The translations under genes were made by a program, and so were the position numbers. DNA of 17,105 nt, taken from contig JBBPSI010000382.1 of NCBI GenBank assembly GCA_038093515.1, forward strand, positions 1 through 17,105, given 5' to 3'. Shown one piece after another: positions 1-9,651 of the stretch. The stretch's first letter is position 1; each line of letters begins with the position of its first letter. This DNA is from Butyriboletus loyo. Its lineage: Eukaryota > Basidiomycota > Agaricomycetes > Boletales > Boletaceae. The notes under the pieces were generated by a model. It did no database searches. It was not told the DNA's origin and worked only from the letters and a program-made list of their open reading frames with translations.

Positions 1-1928
1 TCTTCCTTTTACAATACCCTACAAGAAAAATTTGAAAAAGAAAAAGAAATACCAGGATTCTATTATGATCCAGACCAGTCCATATTTATCAATGAAAAGC
101 AAAAAGTATTTGTGCCTGAGGCACTTAGAATACAATTACTTAACATTTGTCATGATTCTCCTATTGCTGGTCACTTGGGTCAAGCCTGTACAGCACATCT
201 TCTTACATGACACTTTAAGTGGCCTGGTGTCACAAAGGATGTTAAACATTATGTAGATAGCTGCCAAGTGTGTGCCCTCACAAAGGGTAAGCAAAATGCA
301 CTGGCAGGAAAACTATTACTGCTTCCCACACCTAGTCACCCCTGGGAAGATATTTCTGTTGATTTTGTTACTGGACTTCCACTTTCTAATGGCTTCAACA
401 CCATTTGTACAATTGCTGATCATTTCTCCAAAGAAGTGGTTTACATACCCTGTATGATGACTACCTCTTCCAAGGATTTAGCAGTTATATTTAGAGATAA
501 TGTTTGGTGCATTTATGCACTTCCCCTTACAGTGGTTTTGGACTGAGGTCCCCAGTTTATTTTGAACTTTACCATAGAGCCCTGCAAGCTTCTCAGCATT
601 TCCCAGAAAATCTCTATGGCTTACCATCTTCAATCTGATGGGCAAACTGAACAGATAAATAGGGAGATGGAATAATATTTACATACCTATGTGGCTAAAA
701 AACAAGAAACATGGGCTGAGTGGATTAAAATTGCTCAGTTCAACCATAACAATTTCCTTACTACCACAACTGGTACTATTTCATTCTCTATCACACATAA
801 TTATTATCCACATATTGGGTTTGAAAAATCTTCTTCTATGTTAGCTGGAGATTTTGCATGTATGGCTGGGAAGGCTCATGCCAAAGTCAAGAAAGCTTTG
901 GAGGAAGCTCATAAAAGAATGGTATTGCAGACCAATAATAGATGATCAGCTGTGCCAGAATACAAATTGGGAGATAGGGTTTGGCTTAGTATAGAAAACT
1001 TGAAGTTACTGTACACTGCCAGAAAACTCACACAGTATTGGATTGGTCCCTGTTATGCTGGGCGCTAACAACTAGAACAGCGAGGCGGCACTCAAGAGTA
1101 GCCGCAGGACTCAAGAGACGATTCTGGGAGAAGTCTCAGACTATGTCTTAGTGCACACACTAAGAGTCTGGAGTGAAACTAATTGCTAGCAGGTTACTGC
1201 GTAGAACTAGATACTGCACAGTGTTGTGACGACTGGTTTATATACTACTGGGGTCTGTGCACAGACCATGTCCCTAATCGAGTCGTGAGAGCCAAAAGAC
1301 AAATGTGGAAGGAATACTCTAGAAGCTTCTGGAGTATGAGAAAAACGGTGTCCATATGCAAGAAGTGATGACTAAGCTAGAACGGTTCATATCATTCAAA
1401 GGGAGCTAGCAGCAAGCTAGGCGAAGATAGTAGTCCTAATGGTAAAGGAGAGAAAAAGTAAACTGTCACCATAACAGTCCCTATCAGATCACAGCTTTAA
1501 AGCTGAATGCTGTAACACTTCAGCTGCCAAGCAGCATGCACATTCACTCCACGGTTAATATTTCACGTGTCAAACCTTATTGGGAAACCCTCATTGGGCA
1601 ACCTGTTATCCATCCTGACCCTGTCAATATCACAGATGAAGGACATGCAGAGTTTGAAGTTGACTTTATTGTCTCTTCACAGATAAAGCACAAGAAGTTG
1701 GAGTATCTTGTGCACTGGAAAGGGTACAATGAAATGGATAGGACTTGGGAACCAGTTTCCAACTTGGGCAATTTGCAGAATGTTATTGCGGATTATCACC
1801 ATGCCCACCCTTCTGCCCCTCAACCTCTTCAAGGCCTTACTTTATTGGAATTCTCTTCATTATTCAAGGAATTTGGTCCTGAACATGGTACCACCTATCA
1901 AGGAACTCATCTGGAATACAAGTCCTAG
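1..1928 (+). pseudogene. pol: Element A pol remnant: integrase and chromodomain
   Basis: Open from base 1 in frame 1, so the N-terminal part is outside the window. It holds an integrase zinc finger (H-x6-H in 'CHDSPIAGH', then C-x2-C in 'CQVC'), an integrase core with Asp in 'ISVDFVTG', Asp at 541-543 and Glu in 'DGQTEQINRE' (35 codons between the last two, the usual DDE spacing), and a C-terminal chromodomain around 1660-1790 ('YLVHWKGYNEMDRTWEP'). Stops interrupt one continuous frame: TGA at 208-210, TGA at 544-546 (where the family has DRG), TAA at about 673 and TGA at 943-945. Several fit CGA to TGA. A family-B solo LTR plus duplicated target (431 bases) splits the integrase C-terminal region after 1050; coding resumes at 1482. 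The gene is dead. Confidence 0.9.
1051..1476 (-). mobile_element. Solo LTR of family B (426 bp) inside element A integrase
   Basis: The segment starts TGTTATGCTGGG and ends CACCATAACA, with a 6-base inverted end (TGTTAT/ATAACA). It is flanked by perfect 5-bp duplications GTCCC at 1046-1050 and 1477-1481. It matches the LTRs at 2199-2625, 9652-10078 and 12051-12475 along its whole length. No internal retrotransposon sequence is present, so it is a solo LTR, the usual product of LTR-LTR recombination. Orientation is the same as both other B insertions (promoter on the minus strand). It keeps a TATA box (TATATAAA, 1244 to 1237), the palindrome GGTCTGTGCACAGACC (1252-1267) and AGAACTAGAT (1203-1212). 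Confidence 0.93.
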
Positions 1929-1937
1929 GGGGGGTAG
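1926..1937 (+). other. Polypurine tract of element A
   Basis: A run of seven G (TAGGGGGGGTAG) lies directly before the 3' LTR start TGTTATAATAC. This is the position of the plus-strand DNA primer in LTR retrotransposons. It overlaps the pol stop codon TAG at 1926-1928. Confidence 0.7.
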
Positions 1938-2118
1938 TGTTATAATACTATATTACCTCCACACTTTTGGACTTCACCTTTCACTTTCAAAGGTCATGTG
2001 ACCAAGTACACATGAGTGTGGAACAGTCCATGTGATTAGAATCTAGACAGAGCCTATGACATAATGGTCCAGACTGGCCCATGACATCATCAGTCTAGAC
2101 TATGACATCATACATGTA
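1938..2118 (+). repeat. Element A 3' LTR, left part (start of U3)
   Basis: It starts TGTTATAATACTATATTACC right after the polypurine tract and is broken at a TA (2117-2118) by the Tc1-type transposon. Three copies of ATGACATMAT lie at 2056, 2081 and 2102, a repeated block typical of U3 control regions. The rest of the LTR is at 11595-11837; together they make 424 bp, close in size to the family-B LTRs but of different sequence. Confidence 0.8.
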
Positions 2119-2198
2119 CAGTGGCTCAAAAAACTGTCCACATGTTTGAATGTTTTACATTAAATATCACTCAATGCAATAACCCCTGATCCTAATCC
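2119..2198 (+). repeat. Left terminal inverted repeat of the Tc1-type element, outer 80 bp
   Basis: It matches the reverse complement of 11513-11592 almost exactly. It is cut after AATCC (2194-2198) by insertion of chromovirus B copy 1 and continues at 10084. Confidence 0.92.
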
Positions 2199-2625
2199 TG
2201 TTACGCTGGGCACTAACAACTAGAACTCTGAGGTGGCACTCTGGAGTAGCTGCAGGACTCGGGAGGCGATTCTGAGCTGGGTCTCAGACTATGTTTTAGT
2301 GCGTGCACTAAGAGTCTGGAGTGGAAACTAATTGCTAGCAGTGAACTGCGTAGAACTAGATAAAGTACATCCAAGTAAAGACTGGGTTCTTATACTACTG
2401 GGGTCTGTGCACAGACCATGCTCTCAATTGGGTCGCGAGAGCCAAAGGACAAATGTGGAAGGAATACTCTAGAAGCTTCTTGAGTATGAAGGAAACGGCA
2501 TCCGTGCACAGGAAGTGATGACTAATCAGATTGGTTCATACTGTTCAAAGGGAACTAGCAAAGCACTAGGAGAAAACTGTAGTCCAAATGGTAATGGGGA
2601 GAAAAAGTAGACCACTACCATAACA
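2199..2625 (-). repeat. 3' LTR of chromovirus B copy 1
   Basis: It runs TGTTACGCTGGG...ACCATAACA and is 427 bp, collinear with the 5' LTR at 9652-10078. I count about 22 differences between the pair, all transitions, no indels. AGAACTAGAT (2352-2361), the palindrome GGTCTGTGCACAGACC (2402-2417) and the TATA region are conserved. Confidence 0.93.
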
Positions 2626-2639
2626 TTACCCCCTTCCCA
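2626..2639 (-). other. Polypurine tract of chromovirus B copy 1
   Basis: On the minus strand the sequence TGGGAAGGGGGTAA directly precedes the 3' LTR. The same 14 bases stand at the same place in copy 2 (12476-12489). Confidence 0.75.
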
Positions 2640-3859
2640 TGGTGGAGACTCTGACTCCACTACTTGAAATGTCCCCTCACTGAGATGCGCCCTCATTGAA
2701 GTTGTTGTTGTAAGCATCATCGGCACTGACATCTCCCCAGACGTCCTCTCGAAAAGTGCAGTTGGCAATGATGTGGCCAATGGCGCCACATAAGCTGCAG
2801 ACATGCTCTGGGCAAAACTCCTGTATATGACCAGGGGCGATCTGGTGGCAGAAGGGACAGGTGTAGTTGGGACAGTCCTGATGGAAGTGGCCGATGGTGC
2901 CACACTCAAAGCAGAGTTGCAGGCAGACGAGGCAAGGTCGAGTAGGGTGTGGGCTGGTAGCCAGGGATCTGTCATCCAAGACGATAGGGGAATCACGGGT
3001 GCCCTGACCAGCGAGATAGGGAGGTGGGGGTCCGTACAAGGAGTCATTAGAACTGCAAGCTGTGGTGAGGGGGGAGGAGACTCTGGGGATGAGCTGGATG
3101 GCAGGGGTTCCTCGTCGAGTAGATGGCTGGGGGGTGACGGAGTGAATGGCTCTGTTGGCGATCCTCCTTCTGGCGGTGGTGAGGGTGACCAACCCAGGGA
3201 TAGCTCCAACCTGGAGAAGCACCTGGCGAGGTTGGCAACGCACTGTGTGAGGTGGTAAGGGGGAGTGTTGATGAGTGACCTGAGGCTCGTTGACATCAGT
3301 CCGAAAGGACTCCAGGGACTCCCCAGTGGTCTCACACAATGAGTCTACTATCAGTGTGGTTGCAGGTGACTCTCAAGCAGATGGCGCTGGAACAGATACA
3401 GGCGGAGGAGATCCTGCTGGGGGAGGATGAGGCACTGGATTGGGGCTGCGAGCCATGTGGCAGAGGTAGCCAATGTGGTCGGCTGAGTGAAGGTAGAACT
3501 CTTGCTCCCAGGGAGCAAGAGTCATCAGAATGGGATGGAGGACGGGGGCCAGAATACCTGGCAGGAGTTGGTCGACAATGAAACCAAACCCTTCTGCATG
3601 GAGGATGTCAAGGGTGTACCCCCTAGCCTCTATCAAGGAAGACTCAAGGGCGGCGGCATAGACAGGGGGTTGGTTGTCAGGGCATAGGCAGGTGTGGACG
3701 GTACGGGTGAGGGCATAGGAACAGTACAAGGAGGCGAGGGTGCGGAGGATGTAGTCTCCAGTGAAGTCCATATGCTGTTCCAAGGCGTATGTGGCGACGG
3801 GGTTTTCTAGCACGGCAGCATAGAGGACATGGTGGGAGGTGACAGGAAGACGGGATGAG

Positions 3860-4679
3860 TGTTACAGTTTTACCCCTAAGTGTACCCCGCCACTCGTTTT
3901 CCCACGCTCACGCGCCGCCGCCGCTCCCGCCATCTTGCGATGCCGCCCATCGCCCCCTCCCTAGTCGCCTAGTGGACGCTATCCACTTCCCCGATCGTTC
4001 CGCAAGTCTCAGTGTCACTACACTGAGATAGCCCCTGTCTTGTCACCCCATCGGGCCGGACCCACAGCTGAGCTGTCGCATCCTCTTATTCTTTATCCAA
4101 TGACATTTGGTTCATCACGTGACTAGCACGTGACTAGATTATGACACGTCGCATCTTCATGTCGAGACCCGTATCCAAGGGCTCCGCTGTTCATGTCCCC
4201 TTTGCCCTGTGGGCCACACCTCGTGGACATCGTCACTTTGTCTTCTGCTCTTCTCATTCACTGACGGTGTCGCCACCTTACCCAGAGCTTCGCTCCCTCG
4301 TTACCGGCACTTTGCTGCTCCACATTTCGTGGTTATGACTCAACGCAACTCATAACCCTTCACCCTCGCTGCCATGCACAGCTCGGTCTGTGCACCGTAT
4401 CTATTCAGTATATATACCAGTGTACTTAGCACAGTACAACTTCCCTAGCTAATTCTACGCATCTACCAAGTGCATAGTAATCTAGCAGTATACCCCATCT
4501 GCCGATAGAGCCGATAAGCTTCAGCTCAATCTCATCTGGTCGCCACCATACGACATCTCGCCGACACTTGCTCTGCAGAAGCCCAATAGCATCACCTACA
4601 CAAGTCGGCCAGTTTCCTCATTAGGCTCGAGCCCCTATAAGTGCTCGCTCGCTACCTATTGTGTGCTACCAGCATAACA
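3860..4679 (+). mobile_element. Solo LTR of a third family, C (820 bp)
   Basis: It starts TGTTACAG and ends GCATAACA, with exact 5-bp duplications ATGAG at 3855-3859 and 4680-4684. Copy 2 of chromovirus B lacks it at the matching place (near 13720), an empty-site confirmation. A TATA-like TATATATA at 4409-4416 suggests plus-strand transcription. Upstream are a GC-rich start, a perfect 11-bp tandem repeat CACGTGACTAG (4116-4137) and the inverted pair GCACAG/CTGTGC (4376-4393). No internal retrotransposon region is present. I see no real gene in it. Confidence 0.93.
4376..4416 (+). promoter_or_regulatory. Putative LTR C promoter: inverted CACAG/CTGTG pair and TATA box
   Basis: GCACAG-6 bases-CTGTGC (4376-4393) is a perfect inverted repeat about 16 bases upstream of TATATATA (4409-4416). 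The element A LTR has nearly the same pair before its TATA box. A transcript start about 30 bases further on is inferred. Confidence 0.45.
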
Positions 4680-4746
4680 ATGAGCGGATGGGAGGCTGAA
4701 CCAGGAGCGGGGCGTTGTTTTCGATGGGAGGAATGGCCATTTCGTT

Positions 4747-7700
4747 TTACTGAGAGGATGGTGAGGGGAAATCCTTGGGGTGGTGCAGCTTATAAGCCTT
4801 GAGCAAGGCCTGCGCATGGACCAAGTTCCCATTTGGTTCCCAGGTATTTTCCACTGTGGAGTATCCTTTCCAGGACACAAGGAATTGGCGGCGTCCCTTT
4901 GATTCTCGATGCGATAGGATCTTCTCGATCTCGTATTCTTCATCTCCATCTATTTCTTCTGGAGGGGGATTGGTAAAATTAGGGCCATGCTCTGCAGTTT
5001 CCCAATAGGAGGTCAGGAGTGATGCATGAAAGACGTCATGAATCCTCCAGGTCGGTGGTAGTCGGAGTTTGTATGCCACAGGAGAGACAACTGTGCGATC
5101 TCAAACGGCCCTTCCTGTCTTGGGGCAAGCTTCTTTGACGGGTACCTTAGTCAAAGGTTACGTCCTTCAAGCCAAACCTTATCTCCCACTTTTCACGGAC
5201 GGAACTTGGACAAGATCCGTTCCTTCATCAAGCATCATGCCTTCTCATGGGCTTCCAAAGCCTCCATGCGGGCTCCCGTGAGTTCCAAAAGTCTGGACTC
5301 GAGGGCGGGAAGGAACGTCTTTCTGATTGGAGGATACAACCTTGGTTCATATCCGACCATCAATGAGAAGGGAGTCACGTTGGTCGACAAGTGAGTCATG
5401 GAATTATGGGAAAACTCGGCCATGGGAAGTAGTTCAGCCCATCATTCAGGGTGGCCATCACAGAAGATCCTTGGATATGTCTCCAGTTCTTGGTTGACTC
5501 ATTCTGTTTCACCATTGGTCTGTGGGTGATAGGCAGAGGAAAGGGCGAGGTCATAATCGAGGAGCCTTGCGAGTTCTCTGGCGAAGACAGAGGTGAACTG
5601 AGGGCCTCGGTTGGAGATGAAGTGGGAGTGAAGGCCGAATCGAAGGAAGACAGTTTTGAAAAATAATTTGGCAATTCCTGCTGTGTCAATGTCTTTGTGG
5701 CAAGGGGAATAAATTACCCCCTTCGTAAGCCCATGGTCTACCACGACCATGACAGAATCATATCCCAAAGAGGGAGGAAGCCTGGTGATGAGATCAACTG
5801 AGACTTGCTCGAAGGGGCGAGAGGCCACACTGGCCAGGGGAGTGAGAGGAGGGATGGTGGGATGAGTATTGACTTTATGCACCTGGCAAATGGCACATCC
5901 GGAGATGAAATGGCGGACGAGATTAGCCATGCCTGGCCACCAATAATCCCATTGAACCAGGTTTTGGGTATGGAAGATTCCACCATGGCCCCCAGTGGGG
6001 CTTTCATGCAGGGAACGAATGAGGTCGACACAGGCACCTTCTGGGATGTAGTGTTTCTTGCGGAAGTACAACACCTTCCCATCGAAGTCCCAATCACCTG
6101 CATTCATTTTGGGGAAGAGAGGGGAATCCTTGTACAACGCCTGCATGCATCATTTGATCATGGGATTGCTGGGGGAAGAGGTGGTGATCTTTTCTGCAAG
6201 AGCAAGGTTGATTTTCCTGGCGAACAGGTTATCGGGAAGGAGAGTGACTTCCTAATTGTCTGTAAAGGTGTCAACGTCGTCACGCCTGGACAGGGCATCT
6301 GCAGGGCCCATCTGAGTACCAGGGATGTGGTGGAAATGCAGGTCGAAATCCTGCAGGAACATCAGCCAGCAGGCTTGTCGGCGGGACAACTTGTTCGGTT
6401 GGCGGAGGTAGGTGAGATTCTTGTGGTCAGTGAGAATCTCCACTTGATGGCCAGTACCTCGTAGGTAATGCTGCCATTCTTCCAGCGCGTGAATGACCAC
6501 AAGCAACTCACAATCGTAGATATCGTAGTTGCGCTCTGCTGGCGAGAGCATCTTTGAGAGGTATGTGCAAGGATGCAGGTTGCCATTGACATCCTTTTGC
6601 ATGAGTACTGCTCCAGTGGCAGTGAGAGAGGTGTCCGTCATGACAGCAAATGGCTTTGTGATGTCGGGCATGGAGAGGACGGGTTGGCGGAGGAAGGACT
6701 GTTTGATTGCTTGGAACGCCTGCTCGCAAGCAGGGGTCCAAGCCCACGGGGTATTCTTCTTAGTCAGGTCATGGAGTGGTTTTGTGATGTGGGAGAAATC
6801 CTGGATGAACCTTCGGTAGAAATTGCAAAACCCAATAAAGGACCTGACTGCCTTCACCGAGGTAGGGGGATTCCATTTGTGAATGGCTTTTAATTTGGTG
6901 GGGTCCATCTTGACCTGTCCTTCCTGGACCATCATCCTGAGGTATTTGACTTCCTCAGCATCGAACAAGCATTTCTCCAATTTGAGGAACAATTTGTGTT
7001 CCCACAATCTTTCCAAGACCCGGATAGTCCGTGCTTCATGTTCAGGCATTGAGGCTGAATGGATCAGGAGATCGTCCATGTAGATAATTAGCCATTCTTC
7101 AGCCATGAGGTCGCTGAAGATGTGGTCCATCAGCACCTGAAACATAGCGGGGGAGTTGCAAAGACCGAAGAACATCACTGTGGGTTCGAACAGCCCTTGG
7201 GGAGTGATGAATGCCGCCTTCCAGCGGTCATTTGGCTTGATCAGGACATTGTTATATCCCCATCGGATATCCATTTTTGTAAAGATTTTCGACCCTTTGA
7301 GGTGGTCAACAAGGTCGGAGATGAGAGGGAGGGGGTAGGCATTCTTGACTGTATGAGAATTCAGGTACCTGTAGTCCTGACAAGGGTGTAACGACCCATC
7401 TTTCTTAGATACAAAGAAGAAGGGGGCTGCTTGGGGGGACTTAGAGGGAGTGATCTTCCCCGACTTGAGATGTTCTTCAACGAACGCTTTGCAGGCCTCT
7501 GACTCCTTTGGGTTCAAGGGGTAGACTTTGGTGACTTTCGGAATGAAGTCTTTCTCGAGGTCAATGGCGTGATCAAATGACCTGGATGGGGGCAACTCCT
7601 CGGTGTTCTTTTTATCAAAGACGTCCACAAATGACTTGAATGGGGTTGGGAGAACTGCTTTCTCCTTGACGGTTTGGGTGGCGATTTCAGTGGCAATGGT

Positions 7701-8297
7701 GGCTTTTCTGACAGGGTAAGCTTCCCTTGCTGAAGCTTCCACTCGCTTCTTCCAGAGCTTGGCAATCTTGGAGTCTGGGTCCAAGTCCAGGTACCGTACG
7801 AGGTAACGCTGTGCAATTGCCCGAGGGGAGTCATGTCAGGGCTTCTTTATTTGATCTGGGAGATCAATGTGGCCAGTGGCCCAATCTATTACCGGGTTGG
7901 CTTCCCTTAACCATGGTAGGCCCAGGATCATGTTTTCTTTACCAATGTTGAGGACTAGAAAGCTCCGTTCTTCCTCGGTTTCTCCGATCCTAATGGAGAT
8001 GGTGACCTTGTGTCTGATGACTCCTCCTTGATCGTTAGACCCATCCACGTTCTGCGCACAGAGTGGCTTGGGGAGATGTTCCATTGGTAGCCTCTTTCAC
8101 TTCACTAGATCTCGGTCTATGAAGCATCCGCTTGCGCCACTGTCCACCAGGGCGAATGTGTCGACGATTTGACCCCCTTCGTGCATGAAGATTGACACAG
8201 GAACTTGTATTGATTGCGCATGGGGGTTCGATAAAACTACAGGGGCAAGAGTATGGAGAGGAGAAGACATTGAAACTTCCCTCTCTTCTAAAAATCC
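4747..8297 (-). pseudogene. pol: pol of chromovirus B copy 1: protease, RT, RNase H, integrase, chromodomain (decayed)
   Basis: The pol frame opens at 8297, overlapping the gag stop. In order: aspartic protease with DSGAS (8130-8144), reverse transcriptase with YMDD (7071-7082), RNase H, HHCC zinc finger, integrase core, and chromodomain ('VSWKGYSTVENTWEP', about 4800-4900), ending TAA at 4747-4749. Stops in the main frame lie at 8097-8099, 7836-7838, 6252-6254, 6150-6152, 5499-5501, 5442-5444, 5235-5237 and 5151-5153, with one more near 5200. Copy 2 has CGA at five of these (8097, 7836, 5499, 5442, 5151). A one-base loss near 5090 shifts the chromodomain to another frame. The second catalytic Asp of integrase is Asn (SNRG, codon 5610-5612). 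It retains the 24-residue stretch between 'MNAG' and 'LIRS' that copy 2 has lost. Confidence 0.93.
8288..8297 (-). promoter_or_regulatory. Candidate -1 ribosomal frameshift site at gag/pol junction
   Basis: The minus strand reads AAG GAT TTT TAG in the gag frame, so the heptamer GGATTTT (8297 to 8291) is followed at once by the gag stop (8290-8288). Slipping back one base gives TTA GAA and enters the pol frame, which is closed by a TAA at 8298-8300 and opens exactly here. GGAUUUU is, from memory, the shift heptamer reported for a dianthovirus (red clover necrotic mosaic virus). A weak downstream stem (AGAAGA with UCUUCU) is possible. Only one copy of this region is in the window. Confidence 0.45.
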
Positions 8298-9594
8298 TTA
8301 GGCCAGGCTTCAGCCACTTTGCTTGCTGTGATGGGCAGCCTTTCTTCATCATCATTGAAACATGCCTTGAGCACATTTAGGACATCGTCCTGCTGGGTGC
8401 CTCGACCTTTCAACTCGGATAAGTAGTCAACGAGTGGGGAGGGCTTCGGTTCAGGAGTGTGATGACAGTGGCGTGCGTACGCTGGGGGTTGTGAGGGGGA
8501 TGAGGAGGCGGTCCTTGGGAGCTCTGTCTGTTGCATGGGGAGTGAGGGTGGTTGGTCGAACGACAGCCAACTTGGTGGCAGATGAAGCATTTGTTTTGCT
8601 TCATGTACTCCACGCGTTGTACGGGAGTAAGTCGGACTGCATCAACGTCCATGGCATTAGGGTCCCTTTGGTTGGATGAGGGCTTGGAGGAGGAAGAGAA
8701 GGTGGGAATGTAGCGCTTCCCTGCATGGAGGTTGTCAATTCTTTTATGCTGGGCATGCAAGGCAGAGGTTTTATCGGCCCAACTGGCAAGAGTGGTGGGG
8801 ACTTTTTCGCATGAGAGGACAGATTCAGCGAGGCAGGGATCAAGTTTGTGGATAAACCACTCAATGAGCGCTTTTTTGTCAGAGATTCCAGACTTGGCTG
8901 TGAGGAGCTGAAACTCCGTGATGTAGGTGTTGTAGCCATCCTTGTGGTTGGCTTTGTTCTGGGTGAGGTTTCCCAGGTCAATTCAGGCACTTTCCCCTAT
9001 GTCAAAGGGGTGGAAGACTCTCTGGAAGTCCTTGCAGACTGTCTTGAATTCTTTTTGTTGTTCGGTGGGGTGCCTGTCTAGGGCGAGGGCCATCCAGCCT
9101 TCTGAGAACATTTTCCCCTTCCCTTCACTCATTTTCATGAGAAGGGCGCTGATCTTCGACTTGTCGTCGGGGAATGCTGCCTGGTTTGTGTCGAAGTACG
9201 TGCGCATAGTGAGGAGCCATCAGGAGGCATCCTCGTTTAGGCCGGAGAAGTCTTTAGGGACGATGTTTTTCTTTTCTGACATATCATTGTTGTTGTCATC
9301 TGGGAAGTATGTGGGAGGGTAGTATGGTGGGGATGGAGAGCAGGAAACGTGGGGGGTTCTGTCAAGGTAGTCGCTGTTATAATCATCGTCGTCAGGTGCC
9401 TGTTCAGATCCTTGCCCTAGACCCTGGTCCTTGGGTTGATAAGAGGGTTCGGGGTCAGGCTGGGGCTGAGGGTCTGGCTGGGCAGGAGAATGTGGCGGCG
9501 ATGGGTTGTCAACAACAATGGGTTCCAGTTCGGGGGATGGAACGCGGAAGGAGCGACCAACGTGTCTTGAGTGTGGGATGGAAATGGTGGGCAA
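8288..9594 (-). pseudogene. gag: gag of chromovirus B copy 1 (decayed)
   Basis: This is the structural capsid/nucleocapsid polyprotein. The frame is open from about 9611; no ATG is left near the start, and 9594 (TTG) is a guess at the mutated start, the first in-frame ATG being at 9282. A Pro/Asp-rich N-terminus precedes a capsid-like helical part ('WLLTMRTYFDTNQAAF', 'FHKLDPCL'-type segment near 8850) and one zinc knuckle of unusual order, C-x2-C-x4-C-x4-H (CFICHQVGCRSTNH, 8548-8589). In-frame TGA stops at 9220-9222 and 8983-8985 break it. After the knuckle the open frame changes (single-base indel around 8420-8560), and the tail ('DYLSELKGRGTQQDDVLNVL') ends at TAG 8288-8290, where pol begins. 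Confidence 0.82.
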
Positions 9595-9639
9595 GAGGGG
9601 AGGGTGGCTTTACTGCTGAGAAGCAGAAGCGAGGTGAAG

Positions 9640-9649
9640 ATCTAGTTCT
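9640..9649 (-). other. Primer-binding site, probably self-priming
   Basis: Two bases after the 5' LTR end (9652) the minus strand reads AGAACTAGAT. No tRNA-type site beginning TGG is present. The ten bases are the exact reverse complement of ATCTAGTTCT in the LTR (minus strand, 9814 to 9805), which lies where transcription should start. This is the arrangement known from Tf1/sushi-type self-primed retrotransposons. Confidence 0.65.
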
Positions 9650-9651
9650 TT

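Larger units (their letters stand above)
2677..4740 (-). pseudogene. ORF3 of chromovirus B copy 1: triple zinc-knuckle protein in env position, broken
   Basis: It starts at ATG 4740 (MAIPP), 6 bases after the pol stop (4747-4749). The first codons (4740 to about 4685) are followed by an 820-bp solo LTR with its duplication (825 bases in all, a multiple of three), then the frame resumes at 3859. One further in-frame TGA at 3373-3375 breaks it; the rest is open to the stop at 2677. The N-terminal block ('LENPVATYALEQ...', 'LDILHAEGFG...') and the three C-terminal zinc knuckles are clearly shared with copy 2. All 12 Cys/His ligands are kept (CFECGTIGH, CPFCHQIAPGH, CSLCGAIGH and their final Cys), while many Arg are replaced by His, Cys, Trp or Gln, as expected from decay of CGN codons. 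No known family is recognised beyond the CCHC fingers. Confidence 0.85.

Noticed and set aside
2526..3335. 269-codon minus-strand frame overlapping ORF3 of B copy 1 (and the matching 12388-13023 frame in copy 2)
   Set aside because: It is the alternative frame of the Pro/Ser-rich ORF3, with low-complexity composition; it runs into the LTR and shows no domain. The ORF3 frame carries the zinc fingers.
5805..6464. Plus-strand frames of 100-220 codons opposite pol and ORF3 (5805-6464, 2803-3258, 12518-13120, 13556-14017)
   Set aside because: They are antisense shadows of recognised pol or ORF3 sequence, without domains of their own.
8035..8376. 113-codon minus-strand frame over the protease
   Set aside because: It is out of frame with the DSGAS protease motif, which reads in the pol frame from 8297; it has no recognisable domain.
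9620..9651. tRNA-primed primer-binding site after the 5' LTR
   Set aside because: No TGG-starting match to a tRNA 3' end is visible; the site is instead complementary to the LTR itself.
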